The notes: generated by a model not told the origin, from the letters alone. Positions 50,515-61,248 are shown, counted from the first letter of the stretch. The stretch is 64,000 bases of DNA from Aliidiomarina indica (GCF_015354615.1 NZ_JACAVQ010000004.1:62001-126000), one strand, 5' to 3'. Numbers and translations are program-made.

Positions 50515-53500
50515 ATGACGTTATCACCCGGATTTGCCGTATTGCATGGAAATCGTCTCGAAGTGTTGCGGGACGCCCTCGTGCAATGGATGGCAACTCA
50601 TCCTTTAGCACCGTTGCAAGAAGAGCAAATACTGGTGCAAAGTAACGGCATTGCACAGTGGTTAAAAATGGCCCTCGCGAGTACAGCCGATGGCCATCCT
50701 GGCATTGCCGCAGGGTTACGTGTGGAACTTCCAAATCAGTTTGTCTGGCGGCTATATCGGATGGTACTTGGTGATGATATTCCCGCGTCACTTCCTTATG
50801 ATAAAAATAATCTTACCTGGCGTATTCTGCGCTTACTTCCGCAACTAAACGATGCTGTTTACGCCCCCCTGCAGCGATATTTAAGCGACGATCACGATGG
50901 TCGCAAAAGCTGGTATTTGGCTGCACGTCTAGCGGATCTATTTGATCAGTACCAGGTCTATCGGGCCGATTGGTTACAACAATGGACTGCGGATTGCGAT
51001 GTGTTACTCAGGCAACAAATGGGTGATCAGGTGGACGTGCCCGCTGATCAGCGCTGGCAGCCGGCGTTATGGCGAGCGCTACGACAAGACATGGAACAGG
51101 CATTGCAACAGGCGAGCTTTTCCAGTCGGGCGGATGTTCACGAGCGCGCCTTACGTGCACTGCAACAACAAGATTTTGCTGATCTGCACTTCCCACCGCG
51201 GGTGATGGTGTTCGGGGTCTCTTCGCTGCCCCAGCAAACCTTAGAATTGTTAGCGGCACTCGGTCGGCATAGTCAAGTGTTGCTAGCGGTGCTTAATCCG
51301 TGTCGGCACTTTTGGGGCGATATTGCCAGCGTGCGCGATGAAGTGCGCCGTCAGCAAAAGCGACAACAACGTAAGCCAGGCTTACCCGAGCAATTAAGCG
51401 CTGAAAACTTGCATTTACATGCCCCGCCGCTGCTCGCCAGTTTAGGCAAACAAGGGCGAGATTATATTAGCTTGTTGGATCAATTTGATGAGCCTGAGCA
51501 CTATCGGTCTTGGTTTGCCGATCGCATTGATATCTATAGCGAGCCTCACAGCGTTAGCGAGGAATCGCCTGATACGGTAACAGTGTTGCAGCAGTTGCAA
51601 GACGATATTTTGGAGTTGCAGGCACTGCCTACCTCACCTCGGGTGTTGGCTAAGGGTGATACTAGCCTAACCTTCCATCGCTGTCACAGTCGGCAGCGGG
51701 AAGTCGAAGTGTTGCAAGATCAACTGTTGCAGGATTTTACCAATGACCCTGAGTTAAAGCCTCGGGATGTGATCGTCATGACCCCAGATATCGGCGAATA
51801 TGCGCCTCATATCGCTGCGGTGTTTGGGCGCATCGATCAAGATGACCCTCGCTATATTCCCTTTAGTCTTGCGGATCAAGCCAGTCGCGGGCGCGTGCCT
51901 TTGCTGATCGCGTTGGAATATTTGCTTACTTTGCCAGATAAGCGCATTACCTTAAATGACGTCTTTGATTTGCTGGAGGTTCCCGCGGTTCAGCGCCGCT
52001 TTGGGCTTGAGCCGAGCGTGTTGCCGCAATTACGACTTTGGCTCACGGAGGCCGGTGTGCGCTGGGGACTTGACCATGCGCACAGGGAAACCCTCGGTTT
52101 AGGTGCTATGGGGGACGCCTACAGCTGGATCTTCGGTATTGAGCGTATGCTACTGGGGTACGCACTGGGCGACCAGCAGGGTGAGGCATTTGGCGCAGAA
52201 CCACCTGCAGGGCACGAAGGGCCATGCCATTGGCAAGAGCGTCGTCCTTATGGCGAAGTAGCGGGGTTGGCAGCGAATGATCTAGGCCCTGTATTGCGCC
52301 TGTTACATGCGTTGAAAGTGTGGGTACAGGCTCTGGGGACCAATCCCAAACGCAGCGTCACGGACTGGACCCATTTATTTTATGGCAGCCAGTCGGATCA
52401 AGACGATGTTCGGCACAATTTACTCGAGCAATTTTTTGATTTTCAAGATGATCAGGATGAGCGTTGGCTTGTAACCCTTACCGAAGCCCTTGAACGTACC
52501 CTTGATGCGGCTGATGCAGGCGCTTTTAACGGTGAAGTAAGTTTAGCGGTTATGCGTGATGCATGGCTAAGTGAAGCGGATCAAAGTGGTTTAAGCCAGC
52601 GTTTTATGGGTGGCCAAGTTACCTTTTCCACCCTGTTGCCCATGCGCGCAATTCCGTTTCAACGCATCTATATTCTGGGTTTAAACGATGGCGATTATCC
52701 TCGCTCGCGTCGACCCGATGACTTCGACTTAATGGCAAGTGAGTATCGGCCAGGCGATCGATCGCGCCGGGATGACGACCGCTACTTATTTTTAGAAGCC
52801 TTGCTCAGCGCACGGCAATCCTTGTATTTAAGCTATATCGGTTGGAGTGATCGCGATCGGTCGGAGAAGCCAGCTAGTGTGCTGGTCAATCAGGTAAGAG
52901 ATTATGTAGAGCAAGGCTGGGCCACGTCTACCGGGGAGTCCGCTTTGGCGGAACTTACCCATGATTATCCACTGCAACCGTTCTCAGCTGCGTATTTTAC
53001 TAAGCACGGCAAATACCGCACTTATGCCCATGAGTGGCAATCATTAACCGCGGTTGCGTCGGCGAGTGGAGCAGTACCAAGGCTCAAAGAAGTGCCCGAG
53101 TGTACGCTGGCGTCATTGATCCGTTTTTTACGTGATCCGGTGCGTTACTTTGTCAGCAACCGGTTGCAAAGCCGCTTTTTCGATACCCAAATTACGCTAA
53201 ACGATGATGAACCCTTTCAACTCGATGGATTAACCCGGTATCAGCTAACCCAAGAGTTGCTCGATGAAGCCTTGTACCGCGGCCCTGATTACGATATTCA
53301 ACAACGTATTCGGCTGTTTCGCGCCGAGGGCGTGTTGCCGGTGGCGTTATTCGGAGAGCACGCGGAACAAGAAATTAGTCGCGTGGTGGAGGTGGTTCGC
53401 GAGCGACTGTCTGCAACGGGAGAGCATTGGCAGCCCTGTTCAGAGCCACTGCACGTGGAGATAGAGCTGGCTTCGCCGGATACTGACACGCAAGCATCAG

Positions 53501-54042
53501 CGCTAACGCTTACCGGCCAGATCGGTTCGTTATTTAGCAATCAAGCACAGGAACAAGCACTGGTTCTGGCGCGGCCTTCAGCCATTAGCGAAAAAAGCCA
53601 ACCGCGCTGGAGCAATTTGATCGACGCATGGGTACAGCAACTGGCAGCAAATGCGGCGGGCTACCCGCTGCGGGTGGTGCAGTTTGGATTGGATACGCAT
53701 TTGAGTATACCGCCATGGTCTGCGTCTGAGGCAAAAGCGCTCTTGCAAGACTTGCTTGGTCTGTGGTGGGCGGGTCTTCAGCAACCCTTACCGGTGGCGA
53801 GAAAAACCTCGATTCTGGCGGTGCAAGGAAAATCCGAGCGCGAGCTACAAGACAGTTACGAAGGCGGCTTTCACAGTAGTGGCGAAGTACAACAGTCGGC
53901 GGAGTTGGCGCGCTATTATCCGACACTCGAAAGTTTACAGCAGACAGGGTTCCTGGAATGGAGTGAGCGTATCTACGGGCCCCTTGTGCGCACTCGCTGT
54001 GATATGGCGGGACAAATGCAGGATCAGGGAGAGCCGCTATGA
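50515..54042 (+). CDS. recC: Exodeoxyribonuclease V subunit gamma (RecC)
   Basis: The protein has 1175 residues, close to E. coli RecC (about 1120). The start FAVLHGNRLEVLRDALVQW and EEQILVQSNGIAQWLKMALA matches the inactive helicase-like N-terminus; RQREVEVLQDQLLQDF, ILGLNDGDYPRSRRPDDFDLM and DRYLFLEALLSARQSLYLSYIG are later family blocks. RecC holds RecB and RecD together and reads Chi sites. The operon recC-recB-recD is complete here, with ATGA overlaps and no ptrA in between. AAGGAT lies before the ATG. Confidence 0.95.
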   Translation: MTLSPGFAVLHGNRLEVLRDALVQWMATHPLAPLQEEQILVQSNGIAQWLKMALASTADGHPGIAAGLRVELPNQFVWRLYRMVLGDDIPASLPYDKNNLTWRILRLLPQLNDAVYAPLQRYLSDDHDGRKSWYLAARLADLFDQYQVYRADWLQQWTADCDVLLRQQMGDQVDVPADQRWQPALWRALRQDMEQALQQASFSSRADVHERALRALQQQDFADLHFPPRVMVFGVSSLPQQTLELLAALGRHSQVLLAVLNPCRHFWGDIASVRDEVRRQQKRQQRKPGLPEQLSAENLHLHAPPLLASLGKQGRDYISLLDQFDEPEHYRSWFADRIDIYSEPHSVSEESPDTVTVLQQLQDDILELQALPTSPRVLAKGDTSLTFHRCHSRQREVEVLQDQLLQDFTNDPELKPRDVIVMTPDIGEYAPHIAAVFGRIDQDDPRYIPFSLADQASRGRVPLLIALEYLLTLPDKRITLNDVFDLLEVPAVQRRFGLEPSVLPQLRLWLTEAGVRWGLDHAHRETLGLGAMGDAYSWIFGIERMLLGYALGDQQGEAFGAEPPAGHEGPCHWQERRPYGEVAGLAANDLGPVLRLLHALKVWVQALGTNPKRSVTDWTHLFYGSQSDQDDVRHNLLEQFFDFQDDQDERWLVTLTEALERTLDAADAGAFNGEVSLAVMRDAWLSEADQSGLSQRFMGGQVTFSTLLPMRAIPFQRIYILGLNDGDYPRSRRPDDFDLMASEYRPGDRSRRDDDRYLFLEALLSARQSLYLSYIGWSDRDRSEKPASVLVNQVRDYVEQGWATSTGESALAELTHDYPLQPFSAAYFTKHGKYRTYAHEWQSLTAVASASGAVPRLKEVPECTLASLIRFLRDPVRYFVSNRLQSRFFDTQITLNDDEPFQLDGLTRYQLTQELLDEALYRGPDYDIQQRIRLFRAEGVLPVALFGEHAEQEISRVVEVVRERLSATGEHWQPCSEPLHVEIELASPDTDTQASALTLTGQIGSLFSNQAQEQALVLARPSAISEKSQPRWSNLIDAWVQQLAANAAGYPLRVVQFGLDTHLSIPPWSASEAKALLQDLLGLWWAGLQQPLPVARKTSILAVQGKSERELQDSYEGGFHSSGEVQQSAELARYYPTLESLQQTGFLEWSERIYGPLVRTRCDMAGQMQDQGEPL

Positions 54043-57000
54043 GTGCAACTATTCTGAACCCTCTCGCGTTTCCTCTTCAGGGCGTGCAACTCATTGAAGC
54101 CAGTGCAGGGACCGGAAAAACATATACCCTCGCTGCATTGTATGTGCGCTTAGTGTTGGCCCATGGTCGCGAGCAAGGCCCCCCGGGCGGACGTGGCTTG
54201 TTACCGCCGCAGATTCTTGTGGTGACCTTTACTACGGCAGCGACAGAGGAACTGCGTGACCGAATTCGGGCGCGGCTCGTAGAAGCGGCTGCGGTGTTTC
54301 GTGGTCAAGCAACACGGGATGACTTTCTCCAGCAAATGCTCAATGACTACGAGCAAAGTGAGCATGCGACCTGCGCGGCACAACTGCAATTGGCAGCCGA
54401 ATGGATGGATGATGCCGCTATTTTCACCATCCATGGCTGGTGTCAACGCATGTTAAGTGAGCATGCCTTTGACTCAGGTCTCGGCTTTCAGCAAGAAATG
54501 GCTCACGATTTGGATGAGCTGATGCTGTCTGTGGCTCGGGATTACTGGCGGACATGGCTATATGGCTTGAATGATGCGCGCGTGTTAACTGATTTAGGCG
54601 GCTTGGCGCAATCACCAGATCAGCTTTTAGAAGCGTGTCGCCCCTGGCTTCGTCCTGAGCGGGAAGCCACGCAGTTTTTGGCGGCGGGCGTCGCCCTGCC
54701 GACGGCTCATTCCCCAGAACAAGCCTGTGCGGCGTTGCAAGAATGGTATAAAAAGCTGGAAAAACGGATTGCTCGGTTACAACCCCTGTTGACCGAAGAT
54801 ACCTTGGCATTCCTCGATGATCTTTACGCATCAGAGTGTTTGAAGAAAAACATTTATCAGCCGAAAACCTGGCTCAGCAAGGAACGGCCTTTGTTTCAGC
54901 AGTGGCTCACTATGCCCGCGCGCATTAACTTATTGCAAAGTGACGGCGAAGCCTTTGTGGTGAAATTTGCTCGCCGTAAGCTAGAAGCATCTCTCAAGAA
55001 AGGTGCTCAGATTCCGGACCATCCATTGTTTGATGTACTTGATCACATTCAAGACTTTCTTGCGACACGGCCTGAAATTCGCTTGGGTGTACTGAGTCAT
55101 GCGGCTGAGTGGTTGGCGGCGGGGATTGAAGCACAGAAGCAGCGCACAGCGACCATGGGCTTTGATGATTTGCTCACCCGATTGCATAGTGCTCTTAAAC
55201 GCCCGGGAGGAGAAGTACTGGCGCAACGGATTCGCGATCAGTTTCCGGTTGCAATGGTCGATGAGTTTCAGGATACAGACCCGATTCAGTTTGCTATTTT
55301 TCAGGCGATTTATCCGAAGGTATCCGCGTCGGAATACAATCTCACTTTGGTGGGCGACCCCAAGCAGGCGATTTATAGCTTTAGAGGCGCGGATCTCAAT
55401 ACCTATCTAAAGGCGCGGCGTTGGACCCAAGGTCGTCACTACAATCTACCCCGCAATTTTCGTTCAACCCATGCCTTGGTGGAGGCGGTAAACGCGCTTT
55501 TTGTGCAAGGCGAGCAACTCCCTCGTGGCGCATTTGGGTTTCAGTCAGATGCAGGTAATGAGCTTCCTTACTTTCCGGTCTCGGCACATGGCCAAACGTG
55601 GGCCTATGAAGAATCCGAAACTCAGGCGCCGCCAGTATCTTATTGGCTAGCGTCGGAACCGACGAAAGAATACAAAAAGCGCGATTATCAGCAAGAAATG
55701 GCGGAAGCCTGCGCTGACCGCATTGCCCAGATGCTAAATGGCTCTGCCGAGGGACGTTTGGGGCTGCGCCGAGAGCAAGAATTACAGCCGTTGCAGCCGA
55801 ATTCATTTGCGGTACTGGTGCGCGATAGAAACGAAGCGCGGCTAATTCAAGAGGAACTGAGCCAGCGCCATATTCGTTCTGTTTATTTATCCGATCGGGA
55901 ATCGGTTTTTGCCAGCGAGGAAGCGCAACTGGTACTGGCCTGGATGCAGGCTATCTATGCCCCAGATGATGAACAGAAACTTCGAGCCGCACTGATGTTG
56001 CGGTTATCTATGCAAAGCGACGCGCAACTGGCGGAGTGGCTTGACGACGAACAATCCTGGGAAGCGGTCACCGATCATGTCCGTGATTTCCAACGGATTT
56101 GGCGTTGGCAGGGCATTTTGCCGATGGTGCAGGCATGGCTACATCGCTTTCAGTTGCCCGCGCGCTGGCTATCCTTGGCGAACGGCGAACGTATTCTTAC
56201 GAACGTGCTGCATTTAGCGGAGTTATTGCAACGGGAAAGCGCGCAACGAGATGGTGAAACCGGATTAATGCGTTGGTTCGCCACGCATATTCAGCAGCCA
56301 TCGGGTGCTGATGAGCAAATTCAGCGGTTGGAGAGCGATGCAAGTCGAGTGCAGATTGTGACCATTCATAAATCAAAAGGTCTGCAATATGATTTTGTAT
56401 TCTTACCTTTTATTTGTGCGGCAAAATCCGTAAAGAAAGGACGCGCGCTCCGCTACTCCGATGAATTTCAGATGGTACTCGATGTGATGCCTACCGATGA
56501 TACGGTGGCGCGTGCCGACTGGGAACGTTTACAAGAAGATGTACGCCTTCTTTACGTGGCCCTCACGCGCCCGGTGTATGGCTGCTGGCTTGGACTAGCC
56601 AGTTATTCAGAAGGCCAAGGGCATTCGAGTAGCATCGGAAAAAGCGGCCTCGGTTATTTGCTTGGCTTAAATGCAACTACCGACGCTCACCAATTTCAGC
56701 AGGCCTTGGCGTCCTTGCCTTGGGTACGTGAGCCTTTGCCAACCGCCGCAGAGTTCACTAGAGCAGGTGCAGACGAAGAGCGTATTCCGGCACTGCAATT
56801 GTCACGTCCTGTAGCCCCCGAGCGTTGGTGGATTGCGAGCTACTCGGCGTTGCGAACCGATACCGAGGCTGGCAGCGCCGCACCTGATACGGCGCGACAG
56901 GCACAGCAACAGGATGATGATGAAGTGGATCCGGAGCAGCTGGCGCTAATCCTTTCTGCAACGTCCCAACCAAGCACGACTGTTGGGCTGCATGAGTTTC

Positions 57001-57725
57001 CTCGCGGTGCCAGTATCGGAACCTTCCTGCATGGACTGTTGGAATGGGCCTGCGAGCAAGGTTTTTCCGCATGTAGCGAGCTTAATGGTGAACAACGCCG
57101 GTTATTAGAGCGGCGCTTGCAACAGCGCGGATTGGCAGAACACAGTGAGTCTATTCAAACCTGGTTAAACGATATGGTGACAACGCCGTTAGCATTACCT
57201 CATGGTCAAAGCACTATCAATCTCGCCACCTTATCTGCCACGGTATCCGAGTTGGAGTTCTGGTTAGAGGCCAAGCATGTGTCTGTGGCAACGCTTGATC
57301 AGCTGGTACAGCGTTATTTTTGGCCCGGGTCAGCGCGTCCAAACCTACTGCCAGAAACCTTAAATGGCATGCTAAAAGGCTTTATCGATCTGACCTTTGT
57401 GGCAGATGACGGTCGTTACTGGGTCTGTGATTATAAGTCGAACTGGTTAGGGGAGTCAGCCGCCGGATATACCCAAGCGTCAATGCAAAAAGCTATGCTC
57501 GGGAAGCGCTACGATGTGCAGGCCGCACTCTATTTATTTGCTTTGCATCGGTTACTGAAGGCGCGCTTACCTGCCTACGAGGACAATCCGCAGCAGTATT
57601 TAGGCGGGGCTATGTATTGGTTTATACGCGAGCCTGCGTTAGGACAACTGTGGATGCCCGCTCCTCATGATTTCTTACAGGCCATGGATAACTTGTTCGC
57701 GACGGCCACGGAGGCAGCATTATGA
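54039..57725 (+). CDS. recB: Exodeoxyribonuclease V subunit beta (RecB)
   Basis: The protein has 1228 residues. It is a UvrD-like SF1 helicase plus nuclease: Walker A in EASAGTGKTYTLA (23-28), VVTFTTAATEELRDRI, DEFQDTDPIQF (motif II), VGDPKQAIYSFRGAD, TIHKSKGLQYDFVFLP and LLYVALTRPVYGCW. The C-terminal nuclease has GFIDLTFVADDGRYWVCDYKSN, with the metal-binding Asp and catalytic Lys. It unwinds 3'-to-5' and cuts the DNA during double-strand break repair. It overlaps recC and recD by 4 bp at each end. Confidence 0.96.
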   Translation: MSATILNPLAFPLQGVQLIEASAGTGKTYTLAALYVRLVLAHGREQGPPGGRGLLPPQILVVTFTTAATEELRDRIRARLVEAAAVFRGQATRDDFLQQMLNDYEQSEHATCAAQLQLAAEWMDDAAIFTIHGWCQRMLSEHAFDSGLGFQQEMAHDLDELMLSVARDYWRTWLYGLNDARVLTDLGGLAQSPDQLLEACRPWLRPEREATQFLAAGVALPTAHSPEQACAALQEWYKKLEKRIARLQPLLTEDTLAFLDDLYASECLKKNIYQPKTWLSKERPLFQQWLTMPARINLLQSDGEAFVVKFARRKLEASLKKGAQIPDHPLFDVLDHIQDFLATRPEIRLGVLSHAAEWLAAGIEAQKQRTATMGFDDLLTRLHSALKRPGGEVLAQRIRDQFPVAMVDEFQDTDPIQFAIFQAIYPKVSASEYNLTLVGDPKQAIYSFRGADLNTYLKARRWTQGRHYNLPRNFRSTHALVEAVNALFVQGEQLPRGAFGFQSDAGNELPYFPVSAHGQTWAYEESETQAPPVSYWLASEPTKEYKKRDYQQEMAEACADRIAQMLNGSAEGRLGLRREQELQPLQPNSFAVLVRDRNEARLIQEELSQRHIRSVYLSDRESVFASEEAQLVLAWMQAIYAPDDEQKLRAALMLRLSMQSDAQLAEWLDDEQSWEAVTDHVRDFQRIWRWQGILPMVQAWLHRFQLPARWLSLANGERILTNVLHLAELLQRESAQRDGETGLMRWFATHIQQPSGADEQIQRLESDASRVQIVTIHKSKGLQYDFVFLPFICAAKSVKKGRALRYSDEFQMVLDVMPTDDTVARADWERLQEDVRLLYVALTRPVYGCWLGLASYSEGQGHSSSIGKSGLGYLLGLNATTDAHQFQQALASLPWVREPLPTAAEFTRAGADEERIPALQLSRPVAPERWWIASYSALRTDTEAGSAAPDTARQAQQQDDDEVDPEQLALILSATSQPSTTVGLHEFPRGASIGTFLHGLLEWACEQGFSACSELNGEQRRLLERRLQQRGLAEHSESIQTWLNDMVTTPLALPHGQSTINLATLSATVSELEFWLEAKHVSVATLDQLVQRYFWPGSARPNLLPETLNGMLKGFIDLTFVADDGRYWVCDYKSNWLGESAAGYTQASMQKAMLGKRYDVQAALYLFALHRLLKARLPAYEDNPQQYLGGAMYWFIREPALGQLWMPAPHDFLQAMDNLFATATEAAL

Positions 57726-59614
57726 CACCCAATGATATGCAGCAATTATTGTCGGGTCTTGTTGATGCCCGTCTGTTGCGACCGGTGGATGCGCAGTTGC
57801 CATTGGTCCTTGATCGCATGGCCCCGCAGGCCAATCCGTTGCTTTGGTGGCTCACCGCCTTGGTGAGTTATCAGTATGGCCGAGGGCATACTTGTTTGAT
57901 CCTTTCACAACTTTGTGAAAAGCCATCAGTTGTGCTTTCTATCAGTGATGATGATGTTCTGAAGCTGTCAGAGTCGAACCGACAACGGTGGCACGAAGCG
58001 CTCAGTTTATTGCAGGAAACTGCGCTAGACACTGCGCTTGATTCGATCTGGATACAATCCGCAGGCGCCAGTGCACAGGCCCCTCTGACCCGTGTGGATG
58101 ATCGTCTTTATTTAACCCGACTGTATCGCGCTGAGGCCCTGGTAAAAGCAAAAGTTGAGCAACGCATGCCTATTCAAGCCGTGTCTGAAAATGTGTTGCA
58201 GCCACTGATTGCGTCGGCGTTTCCAGAAGCGGCCGACGCGCGTGCAAAGAACCAAATACACTGGCAGAGTTTAGCCTGTGCACTGGCGGTGCAGCGGCGC
58301 TTTACCATTATTACCGGTGGCCCAGGTACCGGCAAAACCACCACAGTGGTGCGCTTGTTGGCGGTGCTGTTACAAGCGCGCGAAAAACAAGCGCGCATTG
58401 CATTAGCGGCGCCGACAGGAAAAGCAGCCGCACGCTTAACTGAATCCATTCGAGAGAAGATCGGCGAGTTACCCGAGCAGATGCGAGACAATATTCCGCA
58501 AGATGTTGTCACCTTGCATAAATTGCTTGGTGCCCAGCCTCACCGCCGAGGCTTTCGTCATCATCAACAACATCCATTACCGGTCGATGTGGTGGTGGTG
58601 GATGAAGCGTCCATGATTGATGTGGAAATGATGGCGGCTCTTATGGCCGCCTTACCTGAGCACGCTCAGCTCATTTTGTTAGGTGATAAAGACCAACTCG
58701 CATCCGTTGAAGCGGGATCGGTATTGGGCGATCTGTGCTTGGGTGCCGAGCAAGGCGGCTATAACGAAAATACCATCGCGCATTTAGCACCTTATGCCAC
58801 CGCTTCCTTAGCCTCCTATCAAGGCGACGGCAGTATGTATAATCAAGCCACCGTGATGTTGCGTGAAAGTCATCGCTTTGATGCATCGTCGGGCATTGGT
58901 CAATTGGCGAAAGCAGTGAATCAGGGCAGCGAATACCCCCAGTTGTTTGAGCAGTTTATAGATATCAATTGGTTGCGGGGCCATGTTGGCGATGATTTTC
59001 GAGCGCTTGTTATAGCGGGTTATCGCGATTATTTGGAGCAGATAAAGCGTGGTCCCCATGGCAGCGACAGCACTCAGTTGGAACTGTGGGCAAAGGCCGT
59101 GCTGAAACAACATCGTGCATTCCAAGTGCTGGTGGCGTTGCGACAAGGAGAGTGGGGTGTTGAGGGGTTAAATCGGCGCATCGCCGATTGGCTCTATGGC
59201 GCCAAACTCATTCCTACGACACAATCTTGGTACGCTGGTCGGCCGGTACTGGTGCGTCGCAATAACTACGGTTTAAAGTTGATGAACGGTGATATCGGCA
59301 TTACCTTGCTGGATCCGAGCAGCGGTCGTCTGCGCGTGGCATTTGAGCAAGCGGACGGTACGATTAAATGGATTCTGCCCAGTCGGCTTGCAGATGTGGA
59401 AACGGTATTTGCCCTGACGGTGCACAAATCCCAAGGCTCTGAGTTTAAGCATGCGCTGTTGGCATTACCGGAGCGTATGAATCCGGTGCTCACCCGCGAA
59501 CTGATTTATACCGGGATTACCCGAGCCAGTCAGAATTTTACACTGGTTACACCTGAGCCTGAGGTGTTTGCCGAAGCAGTGCAGGCCCAGGTGTTACGCA
59601 GTAGTGGATTGTAG
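57722..59614 (+). CDS. recD: Exodeoxyribonuclease V subunit alpha (RecD)
   Basis: The protein has 630 residues. It is an SF1B helicase moving 5'-to-3': Walker A TGGPGTGKTTTVVR (199-206), VVVVDEASMIDVEMMAAL (motif II), LLGDKDQLASVEAGSVLGDLC (motif III), VHKSQGSEFKH (motif V) and ELIYTGITRASQNFTLV (motif VI). It is the motor that runs first toward Chi in the RecBCD complex. The start codon overlaps the recB stop. No terminator is obvious before the convergent peroxiredoxin gene 11 bp away. Confidence 0.95.
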   Translation: MTPNDMQQLLSGLVDARLLRPVDAQLPLVLDRMAPQANPLLWWLTALVSYQYGRGHTCLILSQLCEKPSVVLSISDDDVLKLSESNRQRWHEALSLLQETALDTALDSIWIQSAGASAQAPLTRVDDRLYLTRLYRAEALVKAKVEQRMPIQAVSENVLQPLIASAFPEAADARAKNQIHWQSLACALAVQRRFTIITGGPGTGKTTTVVRLLAVLLQAREKQARIALAAPTGKAAARLTESIREKIGELPEQMRDNIPQDVVTLHKLLGAQPHRRGFRHHQQHPLPVDVVVVDEASMIDVEMMAALMAALPEHAQLILLGDKDQLASVEAGSVLGDLCLGAEQGGYNENTIAHLAPYATASLASYQGDGSMYNQATVMLRESHRFDASSGIGQLAKAVNQGSEYPQLFEQFIDINWLRGHVGDDFRALVIAGYRDYLEQIKRGPHGSDSTQLELWAKAVLKQHRAFQVLVALRQGEWGVEGLNRRIADWLYGAKLIPTTQSWYAGRPVLVRRNNYGLKLMNGDIGITLLDPSSGRLRVAFEQADGTIKWILPSRLADVETVFALTVHKSQGSEFKHALLALPERMNPVLTRELIYTGITRASQNFTLVTPEPEVFAEAVQAQVLRSSGL

Positions 59615-59625
59615 CTCCCTAAGTA

Positions 59626-60102
59626 TTAGAGATGTTTTAGGACATTCTCAACGGAACTTACATCGAAGCTTTTTGGATCTTCAACAAACAACTTATCGAT
59701 GACGCCATCACGGATGATCATGGCAAAACGTTGCGCTCGCACACCGCCAAAATTGCCGGTATCCATGGTGAGTTCCATCGATTCTAACCAACTGCCGTCG
59801 CCATCCGAGAGCATGGTAATTGAACCACCGACATCTTGCTCTTTGGCCCAACTCGCCATCACAAACGCATCGTTAGTGGCAACACAATAGATGCCATCGA
59901 CACCATTACTGCGCAGCGCTTCCGCTTGTCGCACATAGCCAGGAAGATGCTGCTCCGAGCAGGTTGGAGTGAAGGCGCCGGGTACTGCGAAAAGAACATG
60001 AGTGCCCGTTGCAAATAACTCTTGCGGATTCACTTGATCTAATCCAACTTGGCCTCGGGTGGTGAGTGTACCGGCGGGTACCTTCGTTTTTTCTGAAATC
60101 AT
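59626..60102 (-). CDS. Peroxiredoxin (Prx5-like)
   Basis: The protein has 158 residues. It is an AhpC/TSA-type peroxidase of the Prx5 subgroup: the peroxidatic cysteine sits in VPGAFTPTCSEQHLPGYV (C48), with the Thr at -3 (TPTC). The later conserved Arg of the active site is in GGVRAQRFAMII. No second Cys is seen, so it is probably a 1-Cys enzyme that uses an external thiol (glutathione or glutaredoxin). It reduces H2O2 and organic peroxides in the cytoplasm. It converges with recD. Confidence 0.9.
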   Translation of the reverse strand: MISEKTKVPAGTLTTRGQVGLDQVNPQELFATGTHVLFAVPGAFTPTCSEQHLPGYVRQAEALRSNGVDGIYCVATNDAFVMASWAKEQDVGGSITMLSDGDGSWLESMELTMDTGNFGGVRAQRFAMIIRDGVIDKLFVEDPKSFDVSSVENVLKHL

Positions 60103-60286
60103 GTTTGTATCCTTGCTTGGTTAGTGCGTGAACGGTGTAAAGACAACGCTTATGACAAAAGCGATCTAAACTGAATCGAATACGTACTGCTTAGTCAATT
60201 TCGATCTGTCTTACACTCGATTTGTATAAAGCATGAGTCGAGATTCAGTTAAAATCAATGTTTAGATGTTAACGATTGAGGTAGCG

Positions 60287-61234
60287 ATGCGTCCAATCTA
60301 TGTATTACATGAGAATGAAGAGTGGTTAGTGCCGCTGCGAGCAGAATTCGCCGCCCGTGGTGTCACCTTAAATGAATGGTTTTTAGACACCGGCGTGGTC
60401 GCATTTGACCAAGCACCCGAAAATGGGGTGTATTACAATCGAATGAGTGCAAGCTCCCATACGCGCGGTCATCGCTTTGCACCAGAGCTCACCCGCATGG
60501 CTCTGACCTGGCTAGAGCAGCACCCTGTGACTGTGCTCAACGGTACGCCCGCGTTGTATTTAGAGGTGTGTAAACTATCCCAGTATGCGGGGCTAAATAA
60601 AGCCGGATTAACCACCCCACGAACGCGTGCCGTGGTAGGACGCGAACAGCTTACGGAAGCTGCCCGCAACTTTTCCAGCTGGCCCCTAATTTTGAAGCCC
60701 AATCGTGGTGGCAAAGGTTTAGGCGTCATGCGCTTTAATCAGTTGGACGAACTTGCGCACTTTGTGCAAGGGCCCGATTACGAAGAGCCATTGGATGGTC
60801 TTTGGTTGCTTCAGGAGTATATTCAACCGAAAGCTCCCCATATCACTCGCTGTGAGTTTGTCGGGCAAACGTTTGTATACGCCGTTGATGTCAACACCGA
60901 AGGTGGCTTTGAGCTTTGCCCGGCAGATGTATGTGCTATCGGCGATGATTTTTGTCCAACCACGGCTAGCCCTGCTCAAGCCCCGAGTAAATTTCGGATT
61001 AGTCAGCGCTTTGATCATCATCCAATCATTGCACAGCTTGAACAATTCTTGCGACAAGCTCAGATTGATGTGGCGGGCATTGAAGTGATTGAAAACGAAC
61101 AGGGTGAGCTGTTTGTTTATGACGTAAATACTAACACCAACTACAATCAGGCGGCTGAGAAAGCGGCGGGTGTTCAGCGCACTGGAATGGGCGCGCTAGC
61201 AGATTATCTGATTGAGCGCGCACAGCAGAACTAA
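60287..61234 (+). CDS. RimK-like ATP-grasp protein
   Basis: The protein has 315 residues. An N-terminal pre-ATP-grasp domain (MRPIYVLHENEEWLVPLRAEF) is followed by the ATP-grasp fold: ILKPNRGGKGLGVMRF (nucleotide loop), LLQEYIQP (adenine-contact hinge), VYAVDVNTEGGFELCPAD and the metal-binding VYDVNTNTNYNQAAEKAAG. It resembles alpha-L-glutamate ligases of the RimK class, which join an amino acid to a peptide or small acid by an acyl phosphate. The substrate is unknown. GAGG before the ATG at 60287 fixes the start. Confidence 0.82.
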   Translation: MRPIYVLHENEEWLVPLRAEFAARGVTLNEWFLDTGVVAFDQAPENGVYYNRMSASSHTRGHRFAPELTRMALTWLEQHPVTVLNGTPALYLEVCKLSQYAGLNKAGLTTPRTRAVVGREQLTEAARNFSSWPLILKPNRGGKGLGVMRFNQLDELAHFVQGPDYEEPLDGLWLLQEYIQPKAPHITRCEFVGQTFVYAVDVNTEGGFELCPADVCAIGDDFCPTTASPAQAPSKFRISQRFDHHPIIAQLEQFLRQAQIDVAGIEVIENEQGELFVYDVNTNTNYNQAAEKAAGVQRTGMGALADYLIERAQQN

Positions 61235-61248
61235 GAATCATGACGCTA

